From Rhodothermales bacterium (lineage in GTDB: Bacteria > Bacteroidota > Rhodothermia > Rhodothermales > UBA10348), in assembly GCA_040221055.1 (NCBI GenBank), contig JAVJVN010000014.1, forward strand, positions 1 to 64,000: 64,000 bases of DNA, given 5' to 3'. The notes under the pieces are model-generated. The model had not been told where the DNA came from. It ran no database searches and worked only from the letters and a program-made list of their open reading frames with translations. Numbering within the stretch: position 1 is the first letter of the stretch; the number at the start of each line of letters is the position of its first letter. A program made the translations under genes and the position numbers. Below are positions 15,669 to 26,198 of this stretch, piece after piece.

Positions 15669-17128
15669 ATCTGCAACAGAGACAATCGCTCCAGCAGCGC
15701 CTGTCGCCCCAGCAAATCCAGTACATCAAACTCCTTCAGCTGCCCACGCTGGCGCTGGAGCAGCGGATAAAGGCCGAAATGGAGATCAACCCCCTGCTCG
15801 AAGAGGGGGAGCCCGAGGACGAACTGGATGTCGTCGAGGAGCCGATTTCCGAGGATGACCTCCAGGAAGACGAGCGCGAGCTCGAGGACGAATACGACTG
15901 GGAGGAACTGCTGGACGACGGGGATGACCTGTACGGCTACAAGGCCAAGGTGGACCACAGCCAGGAGGACGATACGCGCGAGTCGCCCATGCCGTACCAG
16001 TCCACGATGGCCGACAAACTGGAGGAGCAGCTCACGTTCCTGGACCTGTCAGACGAAGACATGCTCATTGCCGATCAGATCATCGGCTCCATCGACGAGG
16101 ACGGCTACCTGCGCCGCCCGCTCGAATCCATCGTGGATGACATTGCCTTCAATCACGGGTTGCTGCTGACCGAGCAACAGGTGGAGGAGGTCCTGTATCG
16201 CATCCAACGGCTGGATCCGGTGGGGGTCGCGGCGCGCGACCTGAAGGAATGCCTGCTCATCCAGCTTGAAATGCTGCCGGAGCGCATCCCCGGCAGGGAT
16301 ACGGCCATCCAGATGCTCCAGAAGGCGTACAAGGCCTTCACCATGAAGCACTTCGACCAGATCCGCCGCCGCCTGGGATGCGACAATGAAGAGCTCAAGG
16401 AAGCCTTCGATCTCATCCAGCGCATGGACCCCAAACCCGGCGAAGGAGAATTCTCGGCCGGCGAGAACTACATCACGCCCGATTTCACGGTGCGCTATGA
16501 GGACGACGGGTTCATCATTTCGCTGAACGGCGCCAACGCCCCGGAGCTGCGCGTATCGCGCCACTACCAGCACATGCTGGAAGAAGTGGTCACGGACAAG
16601 AAAAAGGGCCGCGACCGCTACGACGCCGAGACCAAGAACTTCCTGAAGTCGAAGTTCGAGTCCGCCCGCTGGTTCATCAACAGCATCAACCAGCGCCGCC
16701 AGACCATGCTGTCGGTCATGCATTCCATTGTCGACAAGCAGCAGGCGTTTTTCCAGATGGGCGAGGGGCATCTGCGCCCCATGATCCTGAAGGACATAGC
16801 CGAGGACATCGGCATGGACATTTCCACCATCAGCCGCGTAGTCAACGGGAAGTACGTGCAGTGCGACTTCGGGGTGTACGAGCTGAAGTACTTCTTCTCT
16901 GAAGGTCTGACGACCGAGAGCGGCGAGGACGTATCGAACAAGGAAGTGAAGGCCATCATCGACGGCATCATTTCAGAGGAAAACAAGAAGAAGCCCCTTT
17001 CGGACCAACGGATTGCAACCATGTTGGAGAAAAAGGGGTTTCAGATTGCACGCCGTACCGTGACCAAGTACCGGGAGCAGCTGGGCATCCCCGTTGCCCG
17101 CCTCCGCAAAGAGATCATACTCTCCTGA
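15662..17128 (+). CDS. rpoN: RNA polymerase sigma-54 factor RpoN
   Basis: The 488-residue sigma-54 has a Gln-rich region I (QRQSLQQRLSPQQIQYIKLLQLP) that contacts activators and the -12 element. An acidic linker (about residues 45-100, EEGEPEDELDVVEEP) follows, then the core-binding domain, the helix-turn-helix (DIAEDIGMDISTISRVVNGKYV) and the C-terminal RpoN box ARRTVTKYREQL that reads the -24 element. The start at 15662 gives the normal N-terminus. No AAA+ enhancer-binding protein lies in the window. Candidate -24/-12-like sites occur upstream of the exopolysaccharide genes. Confidence 0.96.
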   Translation: MLNLQQRQSLQQRLSPQQIQYIKLLQLPTLALEQRIKAEMEINPLLEEGEPEDELDVVEEPISEDDLQEDERELEDEYDWEELLDDGDDLYGYKAKVDHSQEDDTRESPMPYQSTMADKLEEQLTFLDLSDEDMLIADQIIGSIDEDGYLRRPLESIVDDIAFNHGLLLTEQQVEEVLYRIQRLDPVGVAARDLKECLLIQLEMLPERIPGRDTAIQMLQKAYKAFTMKHFDQIRRRLGCDNEELKEAFDLIQRMDPKPGEGEFSAGENYITPDFTVRYEDDGFIISLNGANAPELRVSRHYQHMLEEVVTDKKKGRDRYDAETKNFLKSKFESARWFINSINQRRQTMLSVMHSIVDKQQAFFQMGEGHLRPMILKDIAEDIGMDISTISRVVNGKYVQCDFGVYELKYFFSEGLTTESGEDVSNKEVKAIIDGIISEENKKKPLSDQRIATMLEKKGFQIARRTVTKYREQLGIPVARLRKEIILS

Positions 17129-17153
17129 CCCATTCCAGCCAAGCCCTACTGTT

Positions 17154-18644
17154 GTGACTGAACTCGAAGCCTGGTTCGCCCCCTTTCGCGAGAACACCAT
17201 CGGCATGGATGCCACGTTCGATTCCCCGTACGGGACGCAGCGTGTGGTCTATGCCGACTGGATTGCGTCGGGGCGGCTGTACCGGCCCATCGAGCAGCGC
17301 CTGTCGGAAATCATGGGCCCGTGGGTGGGCAACACGCATACGGAGACCAGTATTACCGGCACGTCCATGACGCTGGCCTACCACGAGGCGCGTGCCATCA
17401 TCAAGCGCCACGTGAACGCGGGCCCGGGCGACGTCATCATTGCGAGCGGATCGGGTATGACGGGGGTCATCAACAAGATGCTGCGCATCCTTGGGCTGCG
17501 CGTCCCCGAGAAGGTGCAGGACTGCCTGTCCATTCCGGTGGAGCGCCGCCCGGTGGTGTTCCTGACGCACATGGAGCATCATTCGAACCAGACCACGTGG
17601 CTGGAGTCGCTGGCGGACGTCGTCGTGCTGGACCCGGATCATGATGGTCGATGCGCCACGCAGCACCTGCGCCGCGAGATCGTGAAGTACGCCGACCGGC
17701 CGCTCATCGGATCGTTCACGGCGTGCTCGAACGTGACCGGGGTGCGGACGCCGTACCACGAGCTGGCGCGCATCATGCACGAGCACGGGGGATTGGCGTT
17801 CGTGGATTTTGCCGCGAATGCGCCCTACGAGCCCATGGACATGCATCCGGAGGATCCCATGGAATCGTTGGATGCGATCTTCTTCTCGCCGCACAAATTC
17901 CTGGGTGGTCCCGGATCGCCGGGTATTGTGGTGTTCGATGCGCGGCTGGACTCGAATCGCGTCCCGGATCATCCCGGCGGGGGCACGGTCAATTGGACGA
18001 ATCCCTGGGGTGAGCACACGTTCATTTCCGATATCGAGGACCGGGAAGACGGCGGAACGCCTCCGTTCCTGCAGACCATCAAGGCGGCACTGGCCATCCG
18101 GTTGAAGGAGGCCATGGATCCGGAGAAGATCATGATGCGCGAGCACGAACTGCTCGAGATGGCCTTCCCGCGGATGCGCGCCATTCCGGGTCTGCATCTG
18201 CTGGCCGATGCAATCGAGGACCGGCTCGGCGTGTTGTCGTTTTATGTGGACAATGTGCACTACAACCTGATCGTGAAACTGCTCAACGACCGGTTCGGGG
18301 TGCAGGTGCGCGGCGGATGCTCCTGCGCCGGCACGTACGGCCATTTCCTGTTGCACGTGGACAAATCCACGTCTCATGCCATCACGGAGCGGATTGATCG
18401 TGGCGATATGTCGCTGAAACCGGGCTGGGTGCGCTTGTCGCTGCATCCGACCATGACGAACGAGGAGCTGGAGCACGTGCTGTCGGCGCTCGAGGCGGTG
18501 GTCCGGAACGTGGACGAATGGAAGCAGGATTACCGTTACGACCCGTCCACGAATGAATTCACGCACGTCACGGCCGTGGACGGCACGCACGCCCGCGTGT
18601 GCTCGTGGTTCGATATGGAGCCCGCCCCGGCGACGGCCTTCTAG
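17154..18644 (+). CDS. Class V aminotransferase-fold PLP enzyme
   Basis: The protein of about 496 residues has the fold of cysteine desulfurases and class V aminotransferases. Motifs are SGSGMTGVINKML (PLP phosphate region), HMEHHSNQTTW, FVDFAANAPYEP with the pyridine-binding Asp, and the PLP lysine in FFSPHKFLGGPGSPG (about residue 250). RGGCSCAGTYGH near the C-terminus resembles the cysteine loop of desulfurases. There is no early ATG. A TTG start at 17094 would overlap rpoN, so the GTG at 17154, 25 bases after rpoN, is preferred because conserved residues already precede the first ATG (17205). The substrate is unknown; cysteine desulfuration or selenocysteine lyase activity is possible. 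Confidence 0.82.
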   Translation: MTELEAWFAPFRENTIGMDATFDSPYGTQRVVYADWIASGRLYRPIEQRLSEIMGPWVGNTHTETSITGTSMTLAYHEARAIIKRHVNAGPGDVIIASGSGMTGVINKMLRILGLRVPEKVQDCLSIPVERRPVVFLTHMEHHSNQTTWLESLADVVVLDPDHDGRCATQHLRREIVKYADRPLIGSFTACSNVTGVRTPYHELARIMHEHGGLAFVDFAANAPYEPMDMHPEDPMESLDAIFFSPHKFLGGPGSPGIVVFDARLDSNRVPDHPGGGTVNWTNPWGEHTFISDIEDREDGGTPPFLQTIKAALAIRLKEAMDPEKIMMREHELLEMAFPRMRAIPGLHLLADAIEDRLGVLSFYVDNVHYNLIVKLLNDRFGVQVRGGCSCAGTYGHFLLHVDKSTSHAITERIDRGDMSLKPGWVRLSLHPTMTNEELEHVLSALEAVVRNVDEWKQDYRYDPSTNEFTHVTAVDGTHARVCSWFDMEPAPATAF

Positions 18645-18927
18645 GAAGGGAATACCGGGAATCCGGAAAAAATGTCCGTTAGTTCAGGGGTCATGTGCGT
18701 CCGGCAGACGGGTCCCGACCGGGCGCCCAGTGCGCTCCTGAGCGGTTCTATCAGGGGTTTTTGGCGTGTATCGGGTCGGATTGAGGCCATAAATCGGTCC
18801 CCATGTAACTTCGGAAGGGTGATTCCGTCCAGTTATGACACGGATATTTTTGTGTCCCATCCCAGAACGGCCCGGTATTTGTAAAGATTTCGGGCAGGAC
18901 ACCAACCGTCACCAAACTGCTACTGCC

Positions 18928-19155
18928 ATGAACACCGCCTTCGACAACCTCTTGGCCCGCTACCTCAACGGACAGATCGGCGAACGCGTCTGGTCGCGTC
19001 TCATGCGGACCTTCGACTTTTCTGGCATGTCGACACACGAAAGGGAGGCCTACCTTCGTTTCATGAACGACGTGGCTCCTGAAGGCGGCCTGCAACTGAA
19101 ATACGTGCCTCGCACGGCGGAGCTGTCCAACATCCTCCAGGACATCCGCTTCTGA
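18928..19155 (+). CDS. Small conserved-looking protein, function unknown
   Basis: The 75-residue protein starts MNTAFDNLLARYLNGQIGER. It is soluble and mostly helical, and I recognise no family. The frame opens at 18835, but the ATG at 18928 gives the natural start. About 280 bases without a gene precede it (18645-18927), where I see no RNA gene. A strong hairpin terminator follows 87 bases after the stop, supporting the idea that this is a genuine, separately transcribed unit. Confidence 0.55.
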   Translation: MNTAFDNLLARYLNGQIGERVWSRLMRTFDFSGMSTHEREAYLRFMNDVAPEGGLQLKYVPRTAELSNILQDIRF

Positions 19156-19242
19156 AACTGAAGACCGAAAAGCTACCTCCTAAAGCTTCAGCGACCTTGT
19201 AAAACTGTGGTGGGTGGGACAAGGTCGCGCTCTTCAGCCCCT

Positions 19243-19272
19243 GAGGGGGCGGGCCTCCCGGCCCGCCCCCTC
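19243..19272 (+). terminator. Strong intrinsic terminator hairpin
   Basis: A perfect 13-bp GC stem (GAGGGGGCGGGCC at 19243-19255 with its complement at 19260-19272) and a 4-base loop are followed on the plus strand by TTTCTGTT. It ends the transcript carrying the 75-residue protein. It may also stop minus-strand transcription from the membrane-protein gene that ends at 19396. Confidence 0.75.
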
Positions 19273-19395
19273 TTTCTGTTGGTGGGGGGTGGCAGCGAGG
19301 GTAAGGGTCGCCGCCAGGGGGTTGTGGCGAAGTGCGAACACGCCATAGTTAAGAAAAAGCCGAAAAACTTGAATAGTGATTCGGCCAAGTCAAGG

Positions 19396-20280
19396 TCATG
19401 CTTCTGCAATCATCGGCATGTCGTGCTGGGCGTCGGCCTCCCAGACGGCGACTTCGCTGCCAATCCAGCCGACGGTGACGGCGGCGCGGGCGAGCATGAG
19501 GAGCTGTTGGACAAGAAAAGCCAGGACGAGCCCGCCCATCCGGAGGTCCAGGCCCGCCGCAGCGAACAAGGTGACGATGGCGGCAAGCATCCACACGATG
19601 TAGACGCCGTTGGCCCGGGACGACCGCACGAGCCAGGCGAATCCAGCCGACCAGGCGGATCCCACGGACTGCCCGCCCAGCACGAGCTCAATCCGGGCAA
19701 AGTCGTGCGCCATGTCCAGCATGGCGAAGACGAACAGGACGAGCAGCGGCAGGAGCGCCACGTTCACCCAGTACGCGCCGGCAGGACCGCTGAAAATCAG
19801 GTTGGCGGCCAGCCCGAGCAGGCCGATGGCCACGAATCCGACGAGCATCATTCCGAGGAACAGCCCGCCCAGCAACACGGCCCGGAAGCCGTATCGACCG
19901 ATGCCCGTCCAGAAGGACCCCTGGGCGCCGCGGGACAGCGCGTGGGCGAGGCCCGTGAGCGAGAGTACGTTCCAGATGAGGTAGATCGGAACCACCCACA
20001 GCAGTTGAGCCAGCATCGTGGCCACGAGGTCCGGTGAACGCGTGAAGATGTCTGCCCAGAGTGCCGGGTCGAAGGTGGTCGCGAGTTCTTCGGAGAAACC
20101 GGATTCCGAAACGGCGTTGCCCAGCACGACGAGCAACGGGATGGAAATCACGAGGGCGACCAGCAGGTTCAGGCCATAGATGAGCCAGGCCAGCCCGGGC
20201 CGGCGGCGGATGGCGTCCACGCCGAGCGCAAGGGGGGAGGCGGGACGGCCGGAAGGGTCGGGTTCGGAGTAGGGTGCCAT
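19396..20280 (-). CDS. Multi-pass membrane protein, function unknown
   Basis: The 294-residue protein has about five or six predicted membrane helices (AWLIYGLNLLVALVISIPLL, LLWVVPIYLIWNVLSLTGL, AVLLGGLFLGMMLVGFVAIG, VALLPLLVLFVFAMLDMAHD, VYIVWMLAAIVTLFAAA). The layout resembles uncharacterised DUF4013/YckC-like membrane proteins, but I cannot name the family. It lies 15 bases after the M1 peptidase gene on the same strand and is probably cotranscribed with it. Confidence 0.7.
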   Translation of the reverse strand: MAPYSEPDPSGRPASPLALGVDAIRRRPGLAWLIYGLNLLVALVISIPLLVVLGNAVSESGFSEELATTFDPALWADIFTRSPDLVATMLAQLLWVVPIYLIWNVLSLTGLAHALSRGAQGSFWTGIGRYGFRAVLLGGLFLGMMLVGFVAIGLLGLAANLIFSGPAGAYWVNVALLPLLVLFVFAMLDMAHDFARIELVLGGQSVGSAWSAGFAWLVRSSRANGVYIVWMLAAIVTLFAAAGLDLRMGGLVLAFLVQQLLMLARAAVTVGWIGSEVAVWEADAQHDMPMIAEA

Positions 20281-20295
20281 GGAAATCAGGAAGGG

Positions 20296-22224
20296 TTAAA
20301 GCAGCCCGCTGGCCAGGAAAAGAAAACGTTGTACGAACGCCATGTACCGGAGTTGGGCCCGCCGGGCGAACGTATTGTCGGCGGCAGAGGGCGTGACCAT
20401 CCGGTTGTTGAGCTTGTTGACATCGAGCCACACGACCCCGTCCGGGTCCAGATGGGCTTCGACAATCCGTTCACTTCCGGGAAAGTGCAGCGTGGTCCAC
20501 CGGGACGCGCCGTCCCAGGTCCGCTCGGCGGTCGTGCCGTCCGCGAACGTCACGCGGAGCCGCTGCGGGAAGACCCCGTCCTCCCGGCGCTCCAGGCGGA
20601 CCGACTGGGCCGTGATGGCGTCCACCCGGTAGTCCACGACGGCCGTACCGTAGACATACGGTTCAAAGAACCAGTCGAATGACTCGCCGGTCACGTCTTC
20701 GAGCGTCTCCTGCAGGTCCCGCGTCGTGGGATGCCCGAAGCGCCAGCGCTGGTAGTATGTCTGCAGGAAGGCCTGCATGCGCTCCCACCCCAGGTATCCT
20801 TCGAGCGTGTTCATGACGGTGGCCGGCTTCGCGTAGGAGGCCTTTCCGAAATCGCCGTACGGATATTCCCACGAGCGCGCATAGAGCGGCCCCCGGTTCG
20901 GATTGCTGAGCGTGTAGGAAAGCCGCTGGAAGTCCCGGTCGCCGATCCGCACGCCGGCGACCTCCAGGATGGATCCGTCGGGCCACTCGGTATCCATGAT
21001 GCGCGATTCCACGTAGGAGTTCATGCCCTCGTCCAGCCAGGCTTCTTCGGCTTCGTTCGATGCGAGCATCCCCATGAAATACTGGTGGCCGAACTCATGG
21101 ATGATGACCAGCTCGAGCGGCCTCACCCATTCGGGCAGTCCGTATGCCGTTCCGGCCGTGATGAGCGTCGGGTACTCCATGCCATTGGATCCGCCGAGCC
21201 CGTCCACGACCGTGAGCGTCGTGTAGGGATAGGGCCCGATCCAGTCCGCGTAGTACTGCAGAGCGACCTTCGTGGCCGCCAGGTGGCGCTCGGCCTGGGC
21301 GGCGTGGCGCGGTTGGAGCAGGAGCCGGATGTCCACATGCTCCCACCGGTCCTCGTGTTCGATGAAATCCGGGCTGGCGGTCCAGGCGAAATCGTGCACA
21401 TCGTGGGCCACATGCCGGATGACCCGCAGGCTGTCTTCCATGCGATCCTCCACGCGCAACCCCGTTGCGCCCACGGCATGGTCGGCCGGTACGCGCATGG
21501 TCACGTCGTACGTGCCGAAATCGGCATAGAACTCGCTGTTGGCGTGGAACTGATGCGTGCTCCAGGCGCCCCGGGGCGCATCCTCGGGGACGTACCGCTG
21601 TCCGGGGATTTCATACACGCCGAGCTTCGGAAACCACTGGGCCACCATGAAGAACGGGCGCCCGGAATCGCCGGTTTTCCAGCCCGTCCGGGCCACGATT
21701 TCGGGCAGCCGGGAGGTGAAGGACAGGTCCACGGCAATGGTTTCGCCGGGCGCAACGGCGCGCGGCAGCGTCACGGAAATCACGGTGCTGTCGGCCACGT
21801 TGCCGTCGTCCGGCTGGATGAACCGGATGGCCGGCATCAGGTCGGCGCCTTCGAACGTGAACGCCGTGATCCGGACGCCGCCCCAGGGGTCCTGGCCGCT
21901 GGCGCTGAAGCCCCGGTGGGCACCGCCGCTTTCCCGCATGAACGTCGATTCGTTGTTGCTGAACGCGTTCAGATAGAGATGGAATTGGAGTTCATCCACC
22001 GGCACCGCATCCCTGTTGCGCCACGTAATGCGCTCTGCAGCGCGCACGGTGCGGGATTCGGCGTCGAGCGTCGCATCGATGGTATAGGACACGACCCGGT
22101 CGCTGAGCGGCTCGGAGGAGGTGGTCTGGGCGGCGGTCGCGTGGGTGAGGGATGCGGCAACCAGGGTGGCCAGGAGGGCGGCCAGAATGGCGGGCGTCCG
22201 GATGATGCGCGGAAAACCTATCAT
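20296..22224 (-). CDS. Secreted M1-family metallopeptidase
   Basis: The 642-residue protein has a signal peptide (cleavage near THATAAQ) and an M1 gluzincin domain. The zinc motif HEFGH (about residue 380) is followed 18 residues later by the Glu ligand in WLDEGMNSY. GGSNGMEYPTL is the exopeptidase-type GxMEN loop, with GSNGMEYP instead of GAMEN. The N-terminal half is the beta-sandwich seen in aminopeptidases. The reading frame stays open to 23304, but that extension lies across the HMG-CoA lyase gene on the other strand and has no signal sequence, so the ATG at 22224 is chosen. It probably degrades periplasmic or external peptides. Confidence 0.92.
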   Translation of the reverse strand: MIGFPRIIRTPAILAALLATLVAASLTHATAAQTTSSEPLSDRVVSYTIDATLDAESRTVRAAERITWRNRDAVPVDELQFHLYLNAFSNNESTFMRESGGAHRGFSASGQDPWGGVRITAFTFEGADLMPAIRFIQPDDGNVADSTVISVTLPRAVAPGETIAVDLSFTSRLPEIVARTGWKTGDSGRPFFMVAQWFPKLGVYEIPGQRYVPEDAPRGAWSTHQFHANSEFYADFGTYDVTMRVPADHAVGATGLRVEDRMEDSLRVIRHVAHDVHDFAWTASPDFIEHEDRWEHVDIRLLLQPRHAAQAERHLAATKVALQYYADWIGPYPYTTLTVVDGLGGSNGMEYPTLITAGTAYGLPEWVRPLELVIIHEFGHQYFMGMLASNEAEEAWLDEGMNSYVESRIMDTEWPDGSILEVAGVRIGDRDFQRLSYTLSNPNRGPLYARSWEYPYGDFGKASYAKPATVMNTLEGYLGWERMQAFLQTYYQRWRFGHPTTRDLQETLEDVTGESFDWFFEPYVYGTAVVDYRVDAITAQSVRLERREDGVFPQRLRVTFADGTTAERTWDGASRWTTLHFPGSERIVEAHLDPDGVVWLDVNKLNNRMVTPSAADNTFARRAQLRYMAFVQRFLFLASGLL

Positions 22225-22263
22225 GTTCGTGCTCGTTCGCTTTGCACCCAGTATACAGAACAC

Positions 22264-23208
22264 ATGCGACACGAAACGCGTCACGTCAGCCTCTGCGAGG
22301 TCGGACCCCGCGACGGCTTCCAATTCGAATCGAAACCCATTCCGACCGAGCGGAAGGTGGAATGGATACGCCGCCTGGCGGCGGCGGGCCTGCCGCGCGT
22401 GCAGGTGACGTCGTTCGTGCACCCCGGGCGGGTCCCCCAGATGGCCGATGCGGATGAGGTGGTCGCCGGTGTGGCCGGGCTTCCGGCCGTGGCTACCGGG
22501 TTGGCGCTGAACCTGAAGGGCGTGGAGCGTGCCGCAGCGTCGGGGCTGCATTACGTGGATTTGAGCATTGCCACGAACGAGCGGCACGGCCGGGACAACG
22601 CCAACATGTCGGTGGAGGAGGGCGTGGAGCAGGCCTTCGTCATGGTCCGCCGCGCCTGGGAGCTCGGATTGGAGGTCCAGATGGGGTTCCAGACGGTCTG
22701 GGGCTACGGGCAACCGGGCGACACCCCTATGGAACAGGTGGTGGACTTGGCGCGGCGCTTCGCGGCGCTTGCCGGCCCGGACGGTCGGCGCCTGGAGTCG
22801 ATGTCGCTGGCCGACTCGACGGGCATGGCCAATCCGGCGTCCATCCGGCGTGTGGTGGAGGCTGTTCAGGCGGCGGTCCGCGAAGGGGTCCCGGACGAGA
22901 ACGCCGTCCCGCTGGTGCTCCACCTGCACGATACGCGGGGGCTGGGAGTGGCCAACGTGATTGCCGCGCTCGACGCAGGCGTCCGGCGGTTCGATACGTC
23001 GCTCGGGGGACTCGGCGGTTGTCCCTTCATCCCCGGTGCCACGGGCAATGTGGCGACCGAGGACGTGGCCTATGCCCTGCGCGAATTGGGGTGGGTGACG
23101 GGTGTGGACATCGGCGCGGTATCCGAGGTGACGCGCGAGGTGGCCGCGTTCCTGGGGCGTCCGCTCAGCGGCCGGGTGTACGGTTTGGACGTCGCGCGTC
23201 AGGAATAG
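22264..23208 (+). CDS. mvaB: Hydroxymethylglutaryl-CoA lyase
   Basis: The 314-residue TIM-barrel enzyme cleaves HMG-CoA to acetyl-CoA and acetoacetate in leucine degradation. Diagnostic motifs are [11 protein letters not shown] at the N-terminus, the metal-site [12 protein letters not shown] (about residue 220) and the active-site cysteine loop [20 protein letters not shown] (about residues 242-261). Length is normal. It is divergent from the M1 peptidase gene (39-base gap) and its 3' end overlaps the gcvP stop on the opposite strand by ten bases. The other leucine-degradation genes are not in the window. Confidence 0.93.
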   Translation: MRHETRHVSLCEVGPRDGFQFESKPIPTERKVEWIRRLAAAGLPRVQVTSFVHPGRVPQMADADEVVAGVAGLPAVATGLALNLKGVERAAASGLHYVDLSIATNERHGRDNANMSVEEGVEQAFVMVRRAWELGLEVQMGFQTVWGYGQPGDTPMEQVVDLARRFAALAGPDGRRLESMSLADSTGMANPASIRRVVEAVQAAVREGVPDENAVPLVLHLHDTRGLGVANVIAALDAGVRRFDTSLGGLGGCPFIPGATGNVATEDVAYALRELGWVTGVDIGAVSEVTREVAAFLGRPLSGRVYGLDVARQE

Positions 23209-26063
23209 GCTTCCATCGGCGGGCAGGAGCACACCAGGTGGCGGTCGCCGTGCGCATCGTTCACGCGGCGGACGCTTGGCCAGAACTTGTACTCGCGCGT
23301 CCACGGGGCCGGGTAGACCGCTTTTTCGCGGCTGTACGGCTTGTCCCAGGTCTCGGACAGCACGAGTGCCGCCGTGTGGGGAGCGTTCGCGAGGGGGCTG
23401 TCTGCGGAGGCGACCGCACCCAGTTCGACTTCCTTGATTTCCGCGCGGATGGCCATCATGGCCTCACAGAACCGGTCGAGTTCGCCCTTGTTCTCGCTCT
23501 CGGTGGGTTCGACCATCATGGTGCCGACGACCGGCCAGGACATGGTCGGGGCGTGGAATCCATAATCCATGAGCCGTTTGGCCACATCCACTTCGGTCAG
23601 GTCGGTGTGCTGCCGGAGCAGGCGCAGGTCCATGATGAATTCGTGCGCGACGAACCCGTTGCGGCCCGTATACAGGATGTCGTAGTGGCTGCGGAGCCGG
23701 TGGGCCATGTAATTGGCGTTCAGGATGGCCACCTGCGTGGCCTTCTTGAGACCGTCCGGCCCGAGCATGGCAATGTAGGCCCAGGAAATGAGCAGGATGG
23801 ATGCGCTCCCGAACGGCGCGGCCGCAACCGGGCCGAGCTGGAGGTCCGGCATGCCGTCTTCGCGCGGGGATACCACCGGGTGGTCGGGCAGATACGGCGC
23901 AAGGTGTTCGGCGACGCAAATGGGGCCGACGCCGGGACCGCCACCACCGTGCGGGATGGCGAAGGTCTTGTGCAGGTTCAGATGGCACACATCGGCGCCG
24001 ATGTCTCCCGGGCGGCACAAGCCCACCTGGGCGTTCATGTTGGCCCCGTCCATGTAGACCTGGCCGCCATGCTTGTGGATGGTGGCGCAGATATCGCGAA
24101 CGGACTCCTCGAACACGCCGTGCGTGGACGGATAGGTGATCATGAGCGACGACAGGTGGTCGCCGGCCTCTTCGGCCTTCCGCGTCAGATCCTCGACGTC
24201 GATGTTGCCGTCCTCATCGCAGGCCACGACCACCACGTCCATGCCCGCCATGACGGCGCTGGCCGGGTTCGTGCCGTGGGCCGACGACGGAATGAGGCAC
24301 ACGTTCCGGTGGCCTTCGCCCCGGTGTTCGTGGTACGCGCGGATGACCAGCAGTCCGGCATACTCACCCGATGCGCCTGAATTCGGCTGCAACGAGGTGG
24401 CGGCAAAGCCCGTGATTTCAGACAGCCACGTGCGCAGTTCGGTCATCATTTCCCGGTAGCCGGCCACCTGGTCGGCGGGAGCGAAGGGATGGATCTGGTT
24501 GAAATCCGGGTTCGTGATGGGCATGAGCTCCGCCACGGCATTCAGCTTCATGGTGCACGATCCGAGCGGAATCATGCTGCTGGTCAGCGACAGGTCGCGT
24601 GTGGACAGCTTGTGCATGTACCGGGTCAGGCCGGCCTCGGACTGATGCTCATGGAAGACCGGGTGGGTCATGAACTCCGTGGTCCGGGCCAGGGGGCCGG
24701 TGTACCCGGACGCCATCTGCTCGGCGCGGCCGCGTACGTTGGCGCTTATGCCGAACGACCGGAAAATGGCCACCATGTCGTCGGTCGTCACCGTTTCGTC
24801 GAGCGTGACGCCCACGCTTCCGTCGGCGTACATGCGGAAGTTCATGCCGGCCTGCTCACCGGCCTGTTTTACGTGCGCAGCGTTGACACCGTCCACGCGG
24901 AGGGTATCGAACCAGGATGCGTGACGTACCGTCAATCCGGCTTCGCGGAGGCCTTCCGCCAACAGGCGGGTCAGGTCATGGATGCGCGTCGCTATCCGGC
25001 GCAGGCCATCCGGACCATGATAGACGGCGTACATGCCGGCAATGACGGCCAGCAGGACCTGGGCCGTACAGATGTTCGACGTGGCCTTGTCGCGGCGGAT
25101 GTGCTGCTCGCGGGTTTGCAGGGCCATGCGCAGGGCCGGGTTGCCGTCGGCATCGATGGTGACGCCGATGATGCGGCCCGGGACCTGGCGCTTGAACGCC
25201 TCGCCCGTGGCGAAATAGGCGGCATGGGGACCACCGAAGCCCATGGGCACGCCGAAGCGCTGCGTGGAGCCGACCACCACGTCCGCACCCCACGTACCGG
25301 GGGCTTCCAGGAGGGTCAGGCTGAGCAGGTCCGCGGCCACGACCACGTGTGCACCGGCCGCGTGGGCGGCGTCGCAGAAGCTGCCGTAGTCCTCGACGCT
25401 GCCGTCCGTCGTCGGATACTGCAGCAGGGCGCCGAACACCCCGTTGTCGAAGGTGAAGGTGCGATGGTCGCCGACCACGACTTCAATGCCGAGCGGAATG
25501 GCGCGCGTTTCAACGACCGAGATGGTCTGGGGATGGCAGGCCTCGGAAATGAAGAAGCGTTCCTTTCCGCTCCGCCTGGAGGAACGGTGGAGCATCATCA
25601 TGGCCTCGGCGGCGGCCGTGCCCTCGTCCAGAAGGCTGGCGTTCGCAATCTCCATTCCGGTCAGGTCGATGACCATGGTCTGGAAATTCAGCAGCGCCTC
25701 AAGGCGACCCTGGGCGATTTCAGCCTGGTAGGGCGTGTACTGGGTGTACCAGGACGGATTCTCCAGGATGCCGCGCTGGATGACCGGCGGCGTCACAGTG
25801 CCGTGATACCCCATGCCAATCCACGACCGGAAGCGCCGGTTGCGACGGCCGAGCTCGGCGGCCCGGTCCAGCAGTTCCCGCTCCGACAGCGCCTGTGGCA
25901 GCTCCAGGTCCCCGTCCATCCGGATGGCGGCCGGAATGGTGCTGGCCACCAGTTCCTCCAGGGAGGACAGGCCGAGGGCCGTCAGCATTTCGGTGATTTC
26001 AGCGTCCGACGGACCGATATGGCGATCCTTGAAGAAGTCCGTTGAAGACAGGCTGACAGCCAT
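23199..26063 (-). CDS. gcvP: Glycine dehydrogenase (decarboxylating), P protein
   Basis: The 954-residue single-chain P protein of the glycine cleavage system decarboxylates glycine and passes the aminomethyl group to lipoyl-GcvH. It begins with [14 protein letters not shown]. The PLP lysine is in [14 protein letters not shown] (about residue 700), preceded by [10 protein letters not shown] and [10 protein letters not shown]. Both halves of the duplicated fold are complete. gcvH lies about 8 kb away on the same strand; gcvT is not in the window. The 136-base gap upstream (26064-26198) holds an IR, GTTTCAA-N6-TTGAAAC at 26165-26184, downstream of rnc. Confidence 0.97.
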   Translation of the reverse strand: MAVSLSSTDFFKDRHIGPSDAEITEMLTALGLSSLEELVASTIPAAIRMDGDLELPQALSERELLDRAAELGRRNRRFRSWIGMGYHGTVTPPVIQRGILENPSWYTQYTPYQAEIAQGRLEALLNFQTMVIDLTGMEIANASLLDEGTAAAEAMMMLHRSSRRSGKERFFISEACHPQTISVVETRAIPLGIEVVVGDHRTFTFDNGVFGALLQYPTTDGSVEDYGSFCDAAHAAGAHVVVAADLLSLTLLEAPGTWGADVVVGSTQRFGVPMGFGGPHAAYFATGEAFKRQVPGRIIGVTIDADGNPALRMALQTREQHIRRDKATSNICTAQVLLAVIAGMYAVYHGPDGLRRIATRIHDLTRLLAEGLREAGLTVRHASWFDTLRVDGVNAAHVKQAGEQAGMNFRMYADGSVGVTLDETVTTDDMVAIFRSFGISANVRGRAEQMASGYTGPLARTTEFMTHPVFHEHQSEAGLTRYMHKLSTRDLSLTSSMIPLGSCTMKLNAVAELMPITNPDFNQIHPFAPADQVAGYREMMTELRTWLSEITGFAATSLQPNSGASGEYAGLLVIRAYHEHRGEGHRNVCLIPSSAHGTNPASAVMAGMDVVVVACDEDGNIDVEDLTRKAEEAGDHLSSLMITYPSTHGVFEESVRDICATIHKHGGQVYMDGANMNAQVGLCRPGDIGADVCHLNLHKTFAIPHGGGGPGVGPICVAEHLAPYLPDHPVVSPREDGMPDLQLGPVAAAPFGSASILLISWAYIAMLGPDGLKKATQVAILNANYMAHRLRSHYDILYTGRNGFVAHEFIMDLRLLRQHTDLTEVDVAKRLMDYGFHAPTMSWPVVGTMMVEPTESENKGELDRFCEAMMAIRAEIKEVELGAVASADSPLANAPHTAALVLSETWDKPYSREKAVYPAPWTREYKFWPSVRRVNDAHGDRHLVCSCPPMEAYS

Positions 26064-26198
26064 GGGCGTAGGGGAAAGCGGGTGGACAGGAATCGATTCG
26101 GAACGACCGAGCGAACAGGGTCAGCCGCATGAACGCCGGCATGCCGGTAAAGTACGCGGCGGCAGTTTCAATTTTGCTTGAAACCGGGGTGGCCGCGT

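Noticed and set aside
18645-18927. Possible RNA gene or Bacteroidota-type TTTG/TAnnTTTG promoter in the gap
   Set aside because: Only scattered TTTG words are present without the right spacing, and no stable fold stands out by eye.
22225-23304. N-terminal extension of the M1 peptidase frame
   Set aside because: It lies across the HMG-CoA lyase gene on the other strand, has low-complexity Arg/His composition, and would bury the signal peptide that begins at 22224.
26165-26184. Inverted repeat GTTTCAA-N6-TTGAAAC downstream of rnc as a terminator
   Set aside because: The stem is only 7 bp with no U-tract on the minus strand; too weak to list as a feature.
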